Below, piece by piece: positions 52,276 to 63,402 of a DNA stretch of 64,000 bases (its first letter is position 1; each line of letters begins with the position of its first letter). The stretch comes from Marsupella aquatica (lineage: Eukaryota; Marchantiophyta): positions 15,004,001-15,068,000 of the forward strand of contig OZ316892.1 of NCBI GenBank assembly GCA_973895155.1, given 5' to 3'. The translations under genes were made by a program, and so were the position numbers. The notes beneath the pieces are model-generated. The model ran no database searches. It saw only the letters and a list, made by a program, of their open reading frames with translations, and was not told where the DNA came from.

Positions 52276-54165
52276 TTACTTTCGTCGTCTCTTCGGAAAA
52301 CCAGCTGTGCTGTCTTCTATCTCACTCTTGGCCTCTAAATCGGATGTCGCCCTTATAATCATCTCCATTTTCCGCCGATACTCGTCATGTTCTTCCCCGT
52401 CTTGAAGTTTTGAATAACTAATAATTCTCCCGTTTGCTTGAGTCCCACTTTCATCTGAGAAATTGCTACCACCAGCACAGTGAGTGTCTACCAGTTCTTC
52501 GGGTATGTCTAAGCCAGGGTACAGCATCCTGAAGTTTCCCGTACTCAACCCGAACTTGTTGGCGTAGGATAGGAATGTTTCTCGTGCCGTGCTGCCACCT
52601 AGTGTTTGCGCTCGTTTTTGAAGGTCGGCATGAAAAGCATCAAATCTCATCCTCATTGTGTCCGACAAATTAAGCAGGTGCCACCCATTGCGGCCTCCAG
52701 CAACGTGCCATTCCCGCAACAACTCCCGCACGACATTCTTCGCCCTTTGGATTTCAGCATTCGCTCGACTATCTTCGATGACCATAGCATCCTTCTCCGT
52801 TCGCTGTCTCGTGTGGCCAACTTCAGTCATACCAGTGCGAATTCCAACTGGCGGCAACCGCCCGAAATATTGGTATAAAAGATCAGGAAATGGCTTCCGA
52901 CACATGCAAATTACACTGGCTGCAAAATGCTTCCAGAAGCAATGCACGTGATACTGACACTTGCAAAATCCAAGAGTCACGGTTGGAAGCACGGTGAGAT
53001 CTTCTTGGCACAGGGAGCAACTCAAAGCTGACGCGATACGATCCCTTGTCTGCTGCAGCTCGGAGATCTGCGCTTGCAGCACCTCTGTCGAACTTACTTC
53101 AGCTGCGATCCTTTGGTTTTTCTCAATCTCTAACGCAGTCCTCAATTGCGCAATCTCCTCGCGATCACGGCATCCTTCAATGTGCATCTTCGTCAAATCG
53201 TCTTGCCTATTAGATTCAACTGCCATCCTCATACACTTCTCTTTCTCTAACTCAGTTTTCAACCGCAAAATCTCCTCGCGATCGTGAAATGCTTCGCTAC
53301 GCATCCTGTTTAGATCATCCTGCCTCGTGATTGTAAGACCAGCCTCGTACAAGACACGTATTCCTCCAAGTAAATTTGTTTTGGTTTCTTCATTTTCATC
53401 GACTGCCAAAGTAGCTGTTGTACCTTGCTGGTGCCCGTCAGTGCCGCCTCGTTTGCCCCCGGTGCCTTGGACCTTTGAAATAGGTGATGTGCCACGCCTT
53501 CTCCTCCTCCTCTCTTCCCGGAGGTGCTTCCTCGAATCAACAACACCATCACTCGTCCCAGCATTAATGGCCTCACGGGTCACTCGTTGCTCTGATACCA
53601 ATCGTGAAGATACATCCACCGTTTCCCAATCTATATGGATGCCTTTCCTCTCGAACCACAACATCCTCATGAAGTTCCTCCGCAACTGATTAAATTTCAC
53701 ACCACCTTCTCTCCCTCCCTTGCACATGTTCCTCCACCGTCTCCAGTTCTTCTTCATCCAAGGATCCGTGCAGTGAAGCTCGATATTGAACTTACCTGAA
53801 TCCCAAGCTCGTTGGCTCATGCCTGGACCGAACAAAGGTTTCAGGCAATCTTGGTTATAAGGAAGTTTCATAGCGTCCTCAAAAGCCAAAGGTCTTCTAG
53901 TCGTCTCCAACTTAACGCGAGATGGAGGCAAGTCATTCTCTACACACATCATCGCCAGTTCCTCGACTCCTTCGTCCCCTTGTGAGGGAGATGGATCCGA
54001 AGGCAAAATTTGCTCCGCACTTCCATATGGGTCTTTCACGGACTGGATGGTATCGCTGATTTCCTGTCGGGTGGCTAGTCTTGCTGTCTCATTAAGTCCG
54101 GGAGTAGACTCCCGGCTAGCCTCTTCCATTCCGGACATTGAAACATTTTCACTGGAGCCAGCCAT
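52276..54165 (-). CDS. single-exon 629-residue protein, coiled coil plus degenerate RING-like finger
   Basis: I do not recognise this gene. A continuous frame of 629 codons starts at ATG 54165. The N-terminal 100 residues are acidic and Ser-rich. At 120-175 there is a basic, Trp-rich block (MKKNWRRWRNMCKGG, LRRNFMRMLWFERKG). A basic stretch REERRRRRRG (216-225) and the C-terminal FPKRRRK look like nuclear localisation signals. Residues 281-358 consist of two 39-residue repeats, each beginning RQDDL and containing DREEI, predicted to be coiled coil. At 383-422 a zinc-finger-like element follows: CSLC, CKCQYHVHC, CMC. This is similar to RING but lacks one Cys pair. The absence of introns, unlike its neighbours, suggests a retrocopy or a transposon-derived gene. 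Function unknown. Confidence 0.65.
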   Translation of the reverse strand: MAGSSENVSMSGMEEASRESTPGLNETARLATRQEISDTIQSVKDPYGSAEQILPSDPSPSQGDEGVEELAMMCVENDLPPSRVKLETTRRPLAFEDAMKLPYNQDCLKPLFGPGMSQRAWDSGKFNIELHCTDPWMKKNWRRWRNMCKGGREGGVKFNQLRRNFMRMLWFERKGIHIDWETVDVSSRLVSEQRVTREAINAGTSDGVVDSRKHLREERRRRRRGTSPISKVQGTGGKRGGTDGHQQGTTATLAVDENEETKTNLLGGIRVLYEAGLTITRQDDLNRMRSEAFHDREEILRLKTELEKEKCMRMAVESNRQDDLTKMHIEGCRDREEIAQLRTALEIEKNQRIAAEVSSTEVLQAQISELQQTRDRIASALSCSLCQEDLTVLPTVTLGFCKCQYHVHCFWKHFAASVICMCRKPFPDLLYQYFGRLPPVGIRTGMTEVGHTRQRTEKDAMVIEDSRANAEIQRAKNVVRELLREWHVAGGRNGWHLLNLSDTMRMRFDAFHADLQKRAQTLGGSTARETFLSYANKFGLSTGNFRMLYPGLDIPEELVDTHCAGGSNFSDESGTQANGRIISYSKLQDGEEHDEYRRKMEMIIRATSDLEAKSEIEDSTAGFPKRRRK

Positions 54166-54846
54166 TGCTCCAAGAAAAATTAGAACAGCGCTAAACTTTG
54201 GTCATCGACCCGCATAGAGAGTAATCGCAGGAAGTAAGCGATCACCTCTTTGCAGTTCGTCGACTGATCTTGCGATAAGATCGGTAATTGCCAACTCCCG
54301 GAAAATTTCATATAGGGATAAGCCCCGAACTAAGAACACCGGAAAGGCCAGCACACGTAGCCATTCAAGAAAACTTATTTCATGGAAGATTGAGGCGCCT
54401 CCTCCACAATACTAGACTTTATTTACGGGTACATTTGCTCCAGACTGGCCGAGGTGGGAGCTCGTCTGCTGAAGATTTGAGGCCTGAACAAATCCAAAAA
54501 AACACATCAATTAACAGCACTACAGTCGTGATGCAAATCAGAACATATAAAACAGAAAATAGGGTTTGCTAACATGTCGTATCTTCTAAAGAGGACAGAG
54601 CAATCCAAACAGAGTGATCGAATCACAGTAGGTATTTGAAAGCTCCAAAGTTGGTGTTCCTGACGCACACGAAAGGAAATCGCACATACTCTCTGATCCA
54701 ACTGTCTGTCAAATGAGAAAGAAAAGAAGACCACTATTATCAAACTACATCTACCGCTTAGAGCTTTCTAAGTGCAAAAACAGCACACATACATCCCTAC
54801 TGCCATAACGTCTCTCTGCTTAGATAAGGTAGTCAATGGCGACCGC
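54166..54846. other. upstream region of the single-exon gene
   Basis: The right side of the 629-codon gene carries no convincing exon. Short frames on both strands have no motif. The region presumably includes the promoter and 5' UTR. Confidence 0.4.
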
Positions 54847-56208
54847 TCAGATGGCAAACACAATCGCAGTCAAGGCCAGGTCCACTACCGTCTTGTTCTG
54901 CATTCTTGCAACTCTCTGAGCCAATAGGAATCTAAGAACCCCACCAGAAGTGATTTAAGCAACAGATACTAAGTCATCGTCCTAACATAAAATCATCAGC
55001 TTCAACTATCACCAGAACATGCAATACTGCAACAACTCCAACTCGTCTAGCTCAATAGCAGGTGATGGACCATAGACAAGCCTGATCTCCTGTTGAGACC
55101 AGAAAACGAGATCGAAAACGGACGAGAGAAGAGATGACAAAAATTGAGTTACTGCAAATCAATGCCTATTAATACCAACGAACAAAGTAATAATAACAAT
55201 GAAGAAATTTCTTGACTCTTCATTAGAATACTAATCAAGGAATTGGTTGACTCTTCACACCAAAAGGTGAAACTAAAACTTAAACTCCTTGCTTGCCAAC
55301 AAAAGATGCAGAACAGAACATGATTGATTCACTCCTACTGCTGGACGAGAACTGAAGAATACCTCGGTTCCTTCTTTCTTTACATAGAAACGTAAATTCA
55401 TAGACTGAGAGACGTGTAGAGTATAGACACCCCAGAACACAGAAAAAATGAACAACAACATAGGCCAACCATCAAGTGGATTCGATTTCCATCATCCCAA
55501 CACGATCCAGCTTGTATATAATCTTTACCCACGATACCTCAACCCGCACTCAGGAGAAGTGACAATTCCTTGTTTCAACAACGATGTCAAAGCAAACAAA
55601 AAGGCATTCATCCTATCAACCACGGAGGACCGACCTCAACAGTGAGCGAAGAAGGGCAAGAAAACCCATCCCAGCGACCAGCCGCAACACAAGATGTCCC
55701 ACAGATTTTCCGAGCATCGAGACGGGAAAAAGCATGAGGAATGATAGAACAAGGGCCAAACCTGGATCTCTGCCACTCCGAATCGCAGCCAATCGACGGC
55801 ATAGCGCCGTATTCTTAAAAAATCAAAGAATTGCCAGAACAGTAGTGACGCAGGTACAAACTCTTTCGCGGGAAGTAGTACTGTGCCTACCACTGTCGTC
55901 AGTCATGAGATCGCCGCAGCATATACACTTCGTCATACATACTTCTTGCCTCAAATCTTGCCGGAGAAGTGAGAGAGAAGAGCCCCTGAAGGGGCCAAGG
56001 CAGAGAACACAAAAATCGACAGCCAGCAGCAGCAAGTCTGGTTCTGGGCGAGCATCTTATGATCAACACAGTTGAGGAGCTCGTCAGTACTCAACCGGAC
56101 TCGGATTCCTGCATCTTTCTCAACAGCTTCATTGATTAAAGAAGTACGCCACTCGACGGTCTCGGACGATGAGCGGGGCCGGGCAGGTCTTCCGCTGGAG
56201 AGCGCCAT
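54847..56208 (-). CDS. candidate small multi-exon gene, unidentified
   Basis: Three pieces on the minus strand look protein-like but were not joined with certainty. The first is an N-terminal frame from ATG 56208 in a good start context, beginning MALSSGRPARPRSSSETVEW and continuing through RVRLSTDELLNCVDHK. The second is a possible internal exon ending near 55018-55028, starting after caacag with EIRLVYGPSPAIELDELEL. The third is a terminal exon 54931-54847 with acceptor ttcttag, encoding FLLAQRVARMQNKT and then a hydrophobic run VVDLALTAIVFAI before TGA. If joined, this would be a small tail-anchored membrane protein. The donor of the first exon is not clear, and I know no family match. Confidence 0.25.
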
Positions 56209-59200
56209 GCCACGGCGCCCTCAAGAAAATGTGTGATTTGACAGCCATCGCTGTCGACCCGTATAGGTAAGTTTGCTAGGACAGGTCTCATGTTCAATTG
56301 ATTCCCCGTCCTCGCACACAGGGCGCGGAGAACATTCCCACCACTCTACATTAGCCTCAATGCCCGAGCTCTGCTGCTCGTTAATAGATGGTGACTACTA
56401 ACAATGTTTGTTTCCAATTCCACCCTTGAGCATAAGTGTGCCCCTAATATATGGTGACTACTAACAATGTTTGTTTCCAATTCCGCCCTTGAGCATAAGT
56501 GTGCCCCTCATAGATGGTGACTACTAATTATGTTTGTTTCCAATTCCACCCCTGAGCATAAGTGTGCCCCTAATAGATGGTGACTACTAATAATGTTTGT
56601 TTCCAAGTCCACCCTTGAGCATAAGTGTGCCCTCCTATATTCTGTAGTAGTAATCATTTCTAGTACACTCTCCTATTCTCCTATTCTCATAATCTGGTGC
56701 CTGCAAATATATAGCAGTAGTCAAATTCCAGACAGGATTTTGGGTACGATAACCAAGATCAGGGCAGGGTCTTAGAATGCAAGCCTGCTGCCTGAATGTT
56801 GAAAAAAAGCTTACCGCCTGCTGCGAGTCAGTTTATTCTCACATTCCGGACGTACTCTTAGAGACTGGTAACCCCTGCCCAGACATTGGTTATCCTATAC
56901 ATAGTCACTGTCTAGAGTTGCCCTTACCATAGATTTAGGTAGTGCTTTATTAGATAGTTAGATTGTCACTCTCTGGCTATCTTTTTCCACTACTTAATGC
57001 AAACTAACTATAGTTAGCTTGGCACACTTCTACAATCAACATCTGGCCAGGTTTCAATGTTGGGTGGTAGTTCATGACCTCTACCCTAACCGCAGCACCC
57101 TTTCCAACCCTCAACATTGGGTGGGGTCTCTTACTTTGCTCCCACTCTGGCCCCTCCCGGTTGGCTGACCCACTCCCGGTCCCCACTAGTCGAGGGTGAG
57201 AGAAGGTGGTCAGGTTAAGTTGAGGACAGAGACAACTGTATTACAATGAAAGCTTGCAAGATGTTGACTATTGGATCATTCTAAAGTAACCAGAGTTACT
57301 TTGCTTAACCAGCTGTGAAAATCGGTGGCAATGTAGTGATTAACAGACAAACAGTAGCACAGTATGTAATTTGACAAAACAGAGTGGCAATGCAGTAAAT
57401 CTCAGTTCCCACCACTCACCCATTGTGAGGAATATCCGGCTAGCAGCAACTTTAGTGAGGTGCTTGCTAAGGTGATTTTTCAATCCCTGCTGGTCTCCAG
57501 GGTCACCAGAGGGCATCTCCAGTGCACCAGAACTGGCAAGTCAGGTTTGAAGCCCGCCTTGCCAAATTGTGTGTGGACGGCACCAATCATCCAATCTCAT
57601 TTTGCAGGCATTCCTCGTCAATATTCACTTGTCTCTTGTCAATGTTTACTTGTCGATTGGTGGGGATCAGATTTGGATACGATCTGCCAAACGTACATGA
57701 CCCCCAATGCCAGCAACCTCACAGTTGATATCAGCTCATGAATAGCGCGGACCATGGGTATTGGGGTGGGCATGCTTTAAGGACTAGGAGCACCCCACCG
57801 ATGCAACTAAATTGCACACTGTATCTTGCCAATATAGCTGATCAATAGTTGGGCATGCTTAGTTGGTCTCCCTGAACCTTTTTCCCTGGGCCCCATCAGT
57901 GTGTTTCTTCAAAACTACCACTTGTCTTGGAACCAGAAGGAGACTACACAGGACAGCTTTCTACTTGTGGTTACATCATTCTGTTGTCCCAAACCTCTCC
58001 CAAACCTAAATCTACAGTAGTCCTTTAGTGGTGACTAGAGCCTGTGTGACTCTCACTAGAAGTAACAATCTAGTCTATAATGCAGCCATTTGTGAGGATA
58101 CACTATGGAATAAGGTAGGTGTGTACTGGAGAATCTCTAGGATATTACTATGGCTATAACGGGTTACAGGCTGTAATACTCCAAAGAGGCAATGGATTAT
58201 CAGGCTCAGACCCTGAGTGCATCCTGAGTGCATGTTTCCCCTGTTTTCATTACAATTTTGCACACGAGTCTCATGACCCCAATCCTAGGTTGGCCAGGGG
58301 GTCCCCGGAGTCTCATGATCCTTGAGCCAAGCTGACTCTTGAACTGAACACGAAAGAAAATGTTACAACTCACTTGCAGTTGAAATAATTCCCTTTAGAA
58401 ACAAATACAAAGGAAAAATATAGATGAGGGGTTTAACACCATGTTGAATATGTGGGCTGGGACAAAAGCCCTTGGTTTAGCACCTCCTTCTCCAAGGTTG
58501 TGGCACCACGTGACAAGCATGCATGTTCTGTGGGTCAAGCATTTGCCCTGCCGGTAATCACACATCAAAATGTGATAATACATGGGGTGCACTCATTGAT
58601 TTAAAGAAAATAACAAGATTAATCATGATATGAAATGATGTTGTACACAATATATGTCATATTGTGATGTGCAGTTAACTGGACCCAAGCCTTTGGCTCA
58701 ACCCCTGCTTCCCCAGGGTTTTGTGACCCCATCACCCATGCAACGAACGTGGATGCTTGGCTCATCCCACTCAGGACATGTGAGCCATCTTATCTACATT
58801 TCATGCTGGGATGTGAGTGTAGCCTTGTGTTTCCTTCATTTGCTTCCCAGGCAAAAAAAGAGATTTGGTCCTCTATTACAAAGTGAGATAGACCCCAACA
58901 CTTTTCTTTTTCCTTAATAGTACCAAGGTGGAGCCTAGCTCCATGAATCATATGCTTAAGACCACCGTAAATGTCAAAATACAAGAATGAAACTCGGAGA
59001 CTCCAAATCCAGGTTACCCTCGTCAAAGTATATGATTGCAAGATTTCACAGAAGCTTAGAAATGTTATTTTGGCAAAAGATCTGGGACTAGGATCCCGTC
59101 CAAACCTATAACTCCAACTTCTCTGACAAATCGTTTCTAAAACCCCGTATCGTGGTTCAGATCTCCAAACACATAGTAGATATTTCGTTTGGGCTTTCAA

Positions 59201-60406
59201 TTAAGTTTTGTAGCAACAAATGGCACAAACCATCCACCAATTGCCCAATCTCCAATTCGGCAGTGGATTAAGAAACATTTTAGGAAACCTCAACACAATG
59301 AGTGGCACAAGCTGCCATCTCCAACATCAATTGCCCGATCTCCATACGGAAGCTGGTTGAAAGGCCGATGGGGCTTCACCCTTGGTCCTCCCCTCCCAGA
59401 ATTGCTTTGGACAGGGCTTTGGACAGGCACGGCCAAGTGAAGTTCACTACCAACTGGCTTGTAGGTCTGCCTAAACGATTAAAGGTGTTTCCAATGGAAA
59501 AACTTCCGGATACTCCCTAAACCCTAAACCCCGCGTCTCCCCTTCGCGGCGGCCCCCCCCCTTGCTATTCCTTCATTTTCATCGCTTTGTAAGTTGACTG
59601 ATTCCATCATTACAAGTGCAACAAGCATCACTCCCTTCTTTGACTCATCTTCATCTGGCCTCTATTTGATCATGTACCTCTAAGCCTCCAATCGTTGCCA
59701 TCAATCACCACTTACACCACAGACATGGATCACATTGTGTAATAAGTAGTTGTGCGTATTTTCATTTCTCGGGGACCAGGACTTCAAACAGAAGGCTCAA
59801 ATGGACATATTCCACCACAAGTGACTCGCAACTCACACACATGACGAATCCAGGATGTTTCAAAACGCACCATCGCTTCACAACTAGATTGGCTGCGGCT
59901 ATTTGAACACAGAAGTTCCAACTCGGGAACATTTACAGATGAACATCTAACAAAGATCTCAAATATTTCTGTTTTCTTGCCGGACCTAGTTCTGCTCCAA
60001 TCCCTTTCTCCAACACAGAAGCTCCGGTATTAAAGCTTCATTTATTCAAATGTATAACCAAGAGGCAGAAGCTTGAAAGTAGCAAGTGAGTAAATTGATC
60101 AACAATGGAATCTAATGTCCAGGAAGAACCCAGGGGGGTTGATGGGACTGCCCACAACCAGATACTGTGCGTGGGACAGCAGTACAACTCCTCATATAAA
60201 AATAAAAATCTCGCACTAAGCCAGCAGCAAAATTGGACCTTGGTGTTTGCTAAAAAATAATGGTCAAGATCTAAATTCAATCTTAGCTTCACAATCCGTG
60301 CAGTTCAAATAATGCAAGTAGAAGAACCCTACAGGATTTGATTTGTCACATCAAAGACGCATCCCAAAATAAAGTTCACCGGGTGTTTCCACCAGTGAAT
60401 CGTCTA
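56209..60406. other. repeat-rich spacer without recognised gene
   Basis: Besides the 63-base tandem repeat listed separately, two diverged segments around 58458-58510 and 58680-58730 share a ..aagcc.ttggct/ttt..ctcc(c)cAAGG-like pattern. Two more around 59220-59275 and 59305-59365 share tggcaca...caattgccc.atctcca. These look like old repeats. A telomere-type motif lies at 59515-59532. I see no gene; the left end of this region includes the 5' side of the candidate small gene and the right end the ATP23 3' UTR. Confidence 0.45.
56384..56634. repeat. 63-base tandem repeat, four copies
   Basis: Four head-to-tail units of 63 bases contain ggtgactactaa, tgtttgtttccaa and gagcataagtgtgccc. The ggtgacta word recurs at 56390, 56453, 56516 and 56579, exactly 63 apart. 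Copies differ at only a few positions, so the array is recent. Confidence 0.9.
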
Positions 60407-62235
60407 CTATGGTGCTCTATCGAATGGTTTCGTATCCTCATAGCAGGTCTTCCAAACAGTGTCCACTGCTTTCTTTGCATCTGTTTCGGAACAGTGTGGG
60501 TTCATGGACACTGAAAGTTGGGCTCTGCGCCTTACACATACCTGGCTCAAGAACATCAATGCAGACGTTACTTTTCTAACAATGCCTAGAAAATTATCAC
60601 TCTAAACAACATTTTCACATAGAACGAGCTTATCAGGCGATACTTTAGATCCTAGGATAGGACGGCAACTCCAAGATCGATATGGGGCAAAAGACCCAAA
60701 AGTTCATTCGGCAGGATCGGCAAATTCTTTTCAAAATTGTTGTGTTTTGGGACTTGGTGTACAAAAGGAGCTGCTGACAAACAGAATTAGGGCTTATAAC
60801 GCTGGTAAAGTTCTCACCTGTTGCTGCTGGCGAAAGTTTGTGTGTCCTCTCAGCAGCTCAAGCGTCCATTTACAGTCACCACTGAGATTTGCAGCACGAA
60901 TCTGTTATGGCAGAAATGAGGTAAAAAGGGTGGGTGAAGTTGAGTAATACGGATTGTTGCCACGGTACTGCGACAAGAACATTCACTGCAATCGAATGAT
61001 CAAATTGGCAACCACTTGAGTTCACAAAAGCATCATGAGACATCTCTCAAGCTAGAGATACAGAAGAAGACGCACAACCACATACCTCACTGCAAGCGTG
61101 GTGCTGGCAATTGCTCCAGTCCAGATTTGCAGCTCGACAGTGATCATAGGCGTGAACGAGTTCATGGGTGAGTATCTGATCTACTTCACCCTGTGTGACT
61201 GTCTGGAGGTGGTTACTGCATATGGAGATCTGCTCCAGAGCGAACAATGTGAGAGAGGATCCAAGTGCAAAATGTATGCAGCTAGTAAAGCAAAAGAATT
61301 GAAGGGAAGTACAACGAATAAACTATTTAGTAATATACCTCTGATGTGGGTCAAAGACATTCATTGGCAAGACACCGACTGTCGGTACGAAACCCTAGAC
61401 TCTAAACCCTCAAACAAACGACACTATTCCTACTTACTGGAGACTTAACACCATGCCTCCCAAATTAGGTTATACTGCAAATTCCGATAATGAAAATATC
61501 AAAACCCTCAGACGTGAGCAGTCAGTCAAAGCAGTAGACAACCAAAAGTTCTAGATCCCTCCTCAGTTCTAAATGTGGTGCATATTAAAAGGAACAATCC
61601 CCGAACCATCATTCTAAAGGGCATTCAGGACGAATAAACATTCAGGAGGGCATCTTTGCTTTCTATAAGGCCAACAGATTCATAGAAGAAGAGCATGGTG
61701 CATTTTCTCTCAGGAAAATTCATTCACCTACAAAGAAAAGCATATTCACACTCCAAAACTGGAGAACAAAAATATTCAGACCTTCTATCCGGATCATCAT
61801 CATCATCATCATCATCAGCCTTGCTCAGTATCTTTCATCTTAAAGGCTGTAGAACACACCCCAATCTGCGGAACAAATCCACCACCAGCCTCTACGGAAC
61901 AATTTTCCGACTTGAAAAACGTCTCTGTGATCGGGCAACCAGCCTTCTGCAGCGCCTGTATCATAAACTTCACGGTTGGACCTGTACCCACAAAACCCAA
62001 AGTTTCTCAATTAGTACAAAAGCACATTTTAAAACGCCACAGATTGTATGGATCCTTGAGAGAAGCAGATGATTTATGGAGACGAATTGACAATTCAACA
62101 GGAAAGGAAAAGGGTAGGCCAATATGATTTCCAAAGAATTGGGAGGGGTTCGGTACTTTTTAGCAGAGACTTCTCAATCATGCGTTGGCAGACGACTAGA
62201 TTCTTCTCCGCATTGGCATCTGGAACTTCCTCCAT
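60407..62235 (-). CDS. ATP23: mitochondrial inner membrane protease ATP23
   Basis: Five exons join in frame: 62235-62157, 61981-61860, 61229-61086, 60901-60818 and 60541-60407, giving 187 residues, the usual length for plant ATP23. The zinc metalloprotease motif is THELVHAYDHCR with HExxH intact, followed by ANLDWSNCQHHACSE and IRAANLSGDC. The C-terminus carries the cysteine-rich CVRRRAQLSV, then TVWKTCYEDTKPFDRAP. The first exon (CQRMIEKSLL) is joined to PTVKFMIQALQKAGC through a codon split 1+2. In yeast ATP23 acts in the intermembrane space, where it processes and helps assemble the F0 subunit ATP6; the many Cys residues fit import through the Mia40 route. Plant-type members lack a cleavable presequence, as here. 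Confidence 0.9.
61793..61817. repeat. (ATC)n microsatellite in ATP23 intron
   Basis: About eight consecutive ATC/CAT units on the plus strand, located in the second intron of ATP23. Confidence 0.9.
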
Positions 62236-62568
62236 TGCGAGAAATCGACCGTCCCCTTCCTCCTCGTCTCGTCAGGTCTGCGTGCTCGTGGATTGAGAAA
62301 GAAGATGTCAACCTAATTGCTGTCGAAGCATCATTCCAGCGTGACGCAGCAACAAGGTGCTCTCGGCTTCATTAGACAAACTCAGAGATCACGTTTAATT
62401 TTCCTGAATTGCAGATTAGTGTGGATCAAACTGTTGCAAGTGGAGGATCCAACAAGCCACGTATCCGCAAAAGGGTTGGTCTTGTTCACCAAATTGAAGT
62501 GGAGAACATGACAACCGAGTCGGAACGATACATGGAACTACTCTGATGACTGTGGATGTTGTAGTTCC

Positions 62569-63402
62569 CTAAATTGTGGGAGAAAATGGCAAATCATAGC
62601 ACCGCAATGCAAGCTGCATGCACTGCATCCATTGCAGAACTTCAGCATTCGGATCCTTTTCCTCAACTGCAAACGGCCAAAAACCCTTAACTAGTTAGAC
62701 TGGCGGGTAACAACAGGCAGCCCACGGGAAAGTCATCACAAATCATACAATTAAAAAGGCGTCAAAACTACAAAGCTGTCCATCTTTTTGAATATTTTTG
62801 TGAATCGAAGGAAGACACGTTGGGATCCACCAACCTACGGAAGTAATCGTGACTTCAAGCTGACTACGAAAGCATGAAACCTTTCCCTGAACTCGCAATA
62901 GACAGCCGAGTTGCACCTGTTTATTGCAAGAATACCTATATTAAGTCTTTGAATAAACCCAGAGACTGCAGCAAGAATACCTATATTAACAATCGGGCTG
63001 AAGACGATAACAGCACACAATTTGAGCTTTGCTAGAAAATGAAGCTTGATGTGTTGATTGGTAGCTTATCCAGATCGCTGAAATATCGGAGAACTGCTGC
63101 AACCCAGTCAAAACTACCTGACGAAGCGGGAATCACCTGATTGGCTTGCGCAACCGCAGTTCCTGCATGCAAGCCTCGCTCTGCTTCTTTTAAATGAGAC
63201 AAATATGCAGAATTATGGTGGTTTGTCCACAAAACGCAAGGGACACATCCGGTACCATCATCCACTACAAAATCAGTCTGACACACAGCTTCAGAATCGG
63301 AGTAATAAGGTACTAAGACTCACAAATCCAAACTTACAGAGAAATTCAAACAAATTGCTACATTACTCACTCTTCCAAAAAGAAATCGCACGGGAAGCAA
63401 CA
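62569..63402 (-). CDS. STN1: CST-complex subunit STN1, 5' part unresolved
   Basis: STN1 is the OB-fold partner of CTC1 and TEN1 that protects telomeres and aids lagging-strand fill-in. Three exons are firm: 63277-63137 with VVDDGTGCVPCVLWTNHHNS, 62916-62835 with LLRVQGKVSCFRSQLEVTI, and 62666-62569 with EEKDPNAEVLQWMQCMQLA and the stop. They join in frame and follow the order of the plant OB-fold: strand with DDGTG, then LxRVxGK, then ERDPN/EVLQW-like end. An upstream exon ending at 63338 (about 63402-63338, with FLFGRVSNVAICLNF) supplies the first OB strand; its acceptor is uncertain. The first exon with the start codon is not identified, and may lie between 63402 and the window end. The gene starts 330 bases upstream of ATP23 on the same strand. 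Confidence 0.82.

Noticed and set aside
62180-62546. Plus-strand two-exon frame (MRWQTTRFFSALASG... with an acceptor at 62414) resembling a 75-residue mitochondrial protein
   Set aside because: Its first exon is antisense to the first exon of ATP23 (62157-62235), which is firmly supported by family motifs and split-codon phase. No family match for the small protein.
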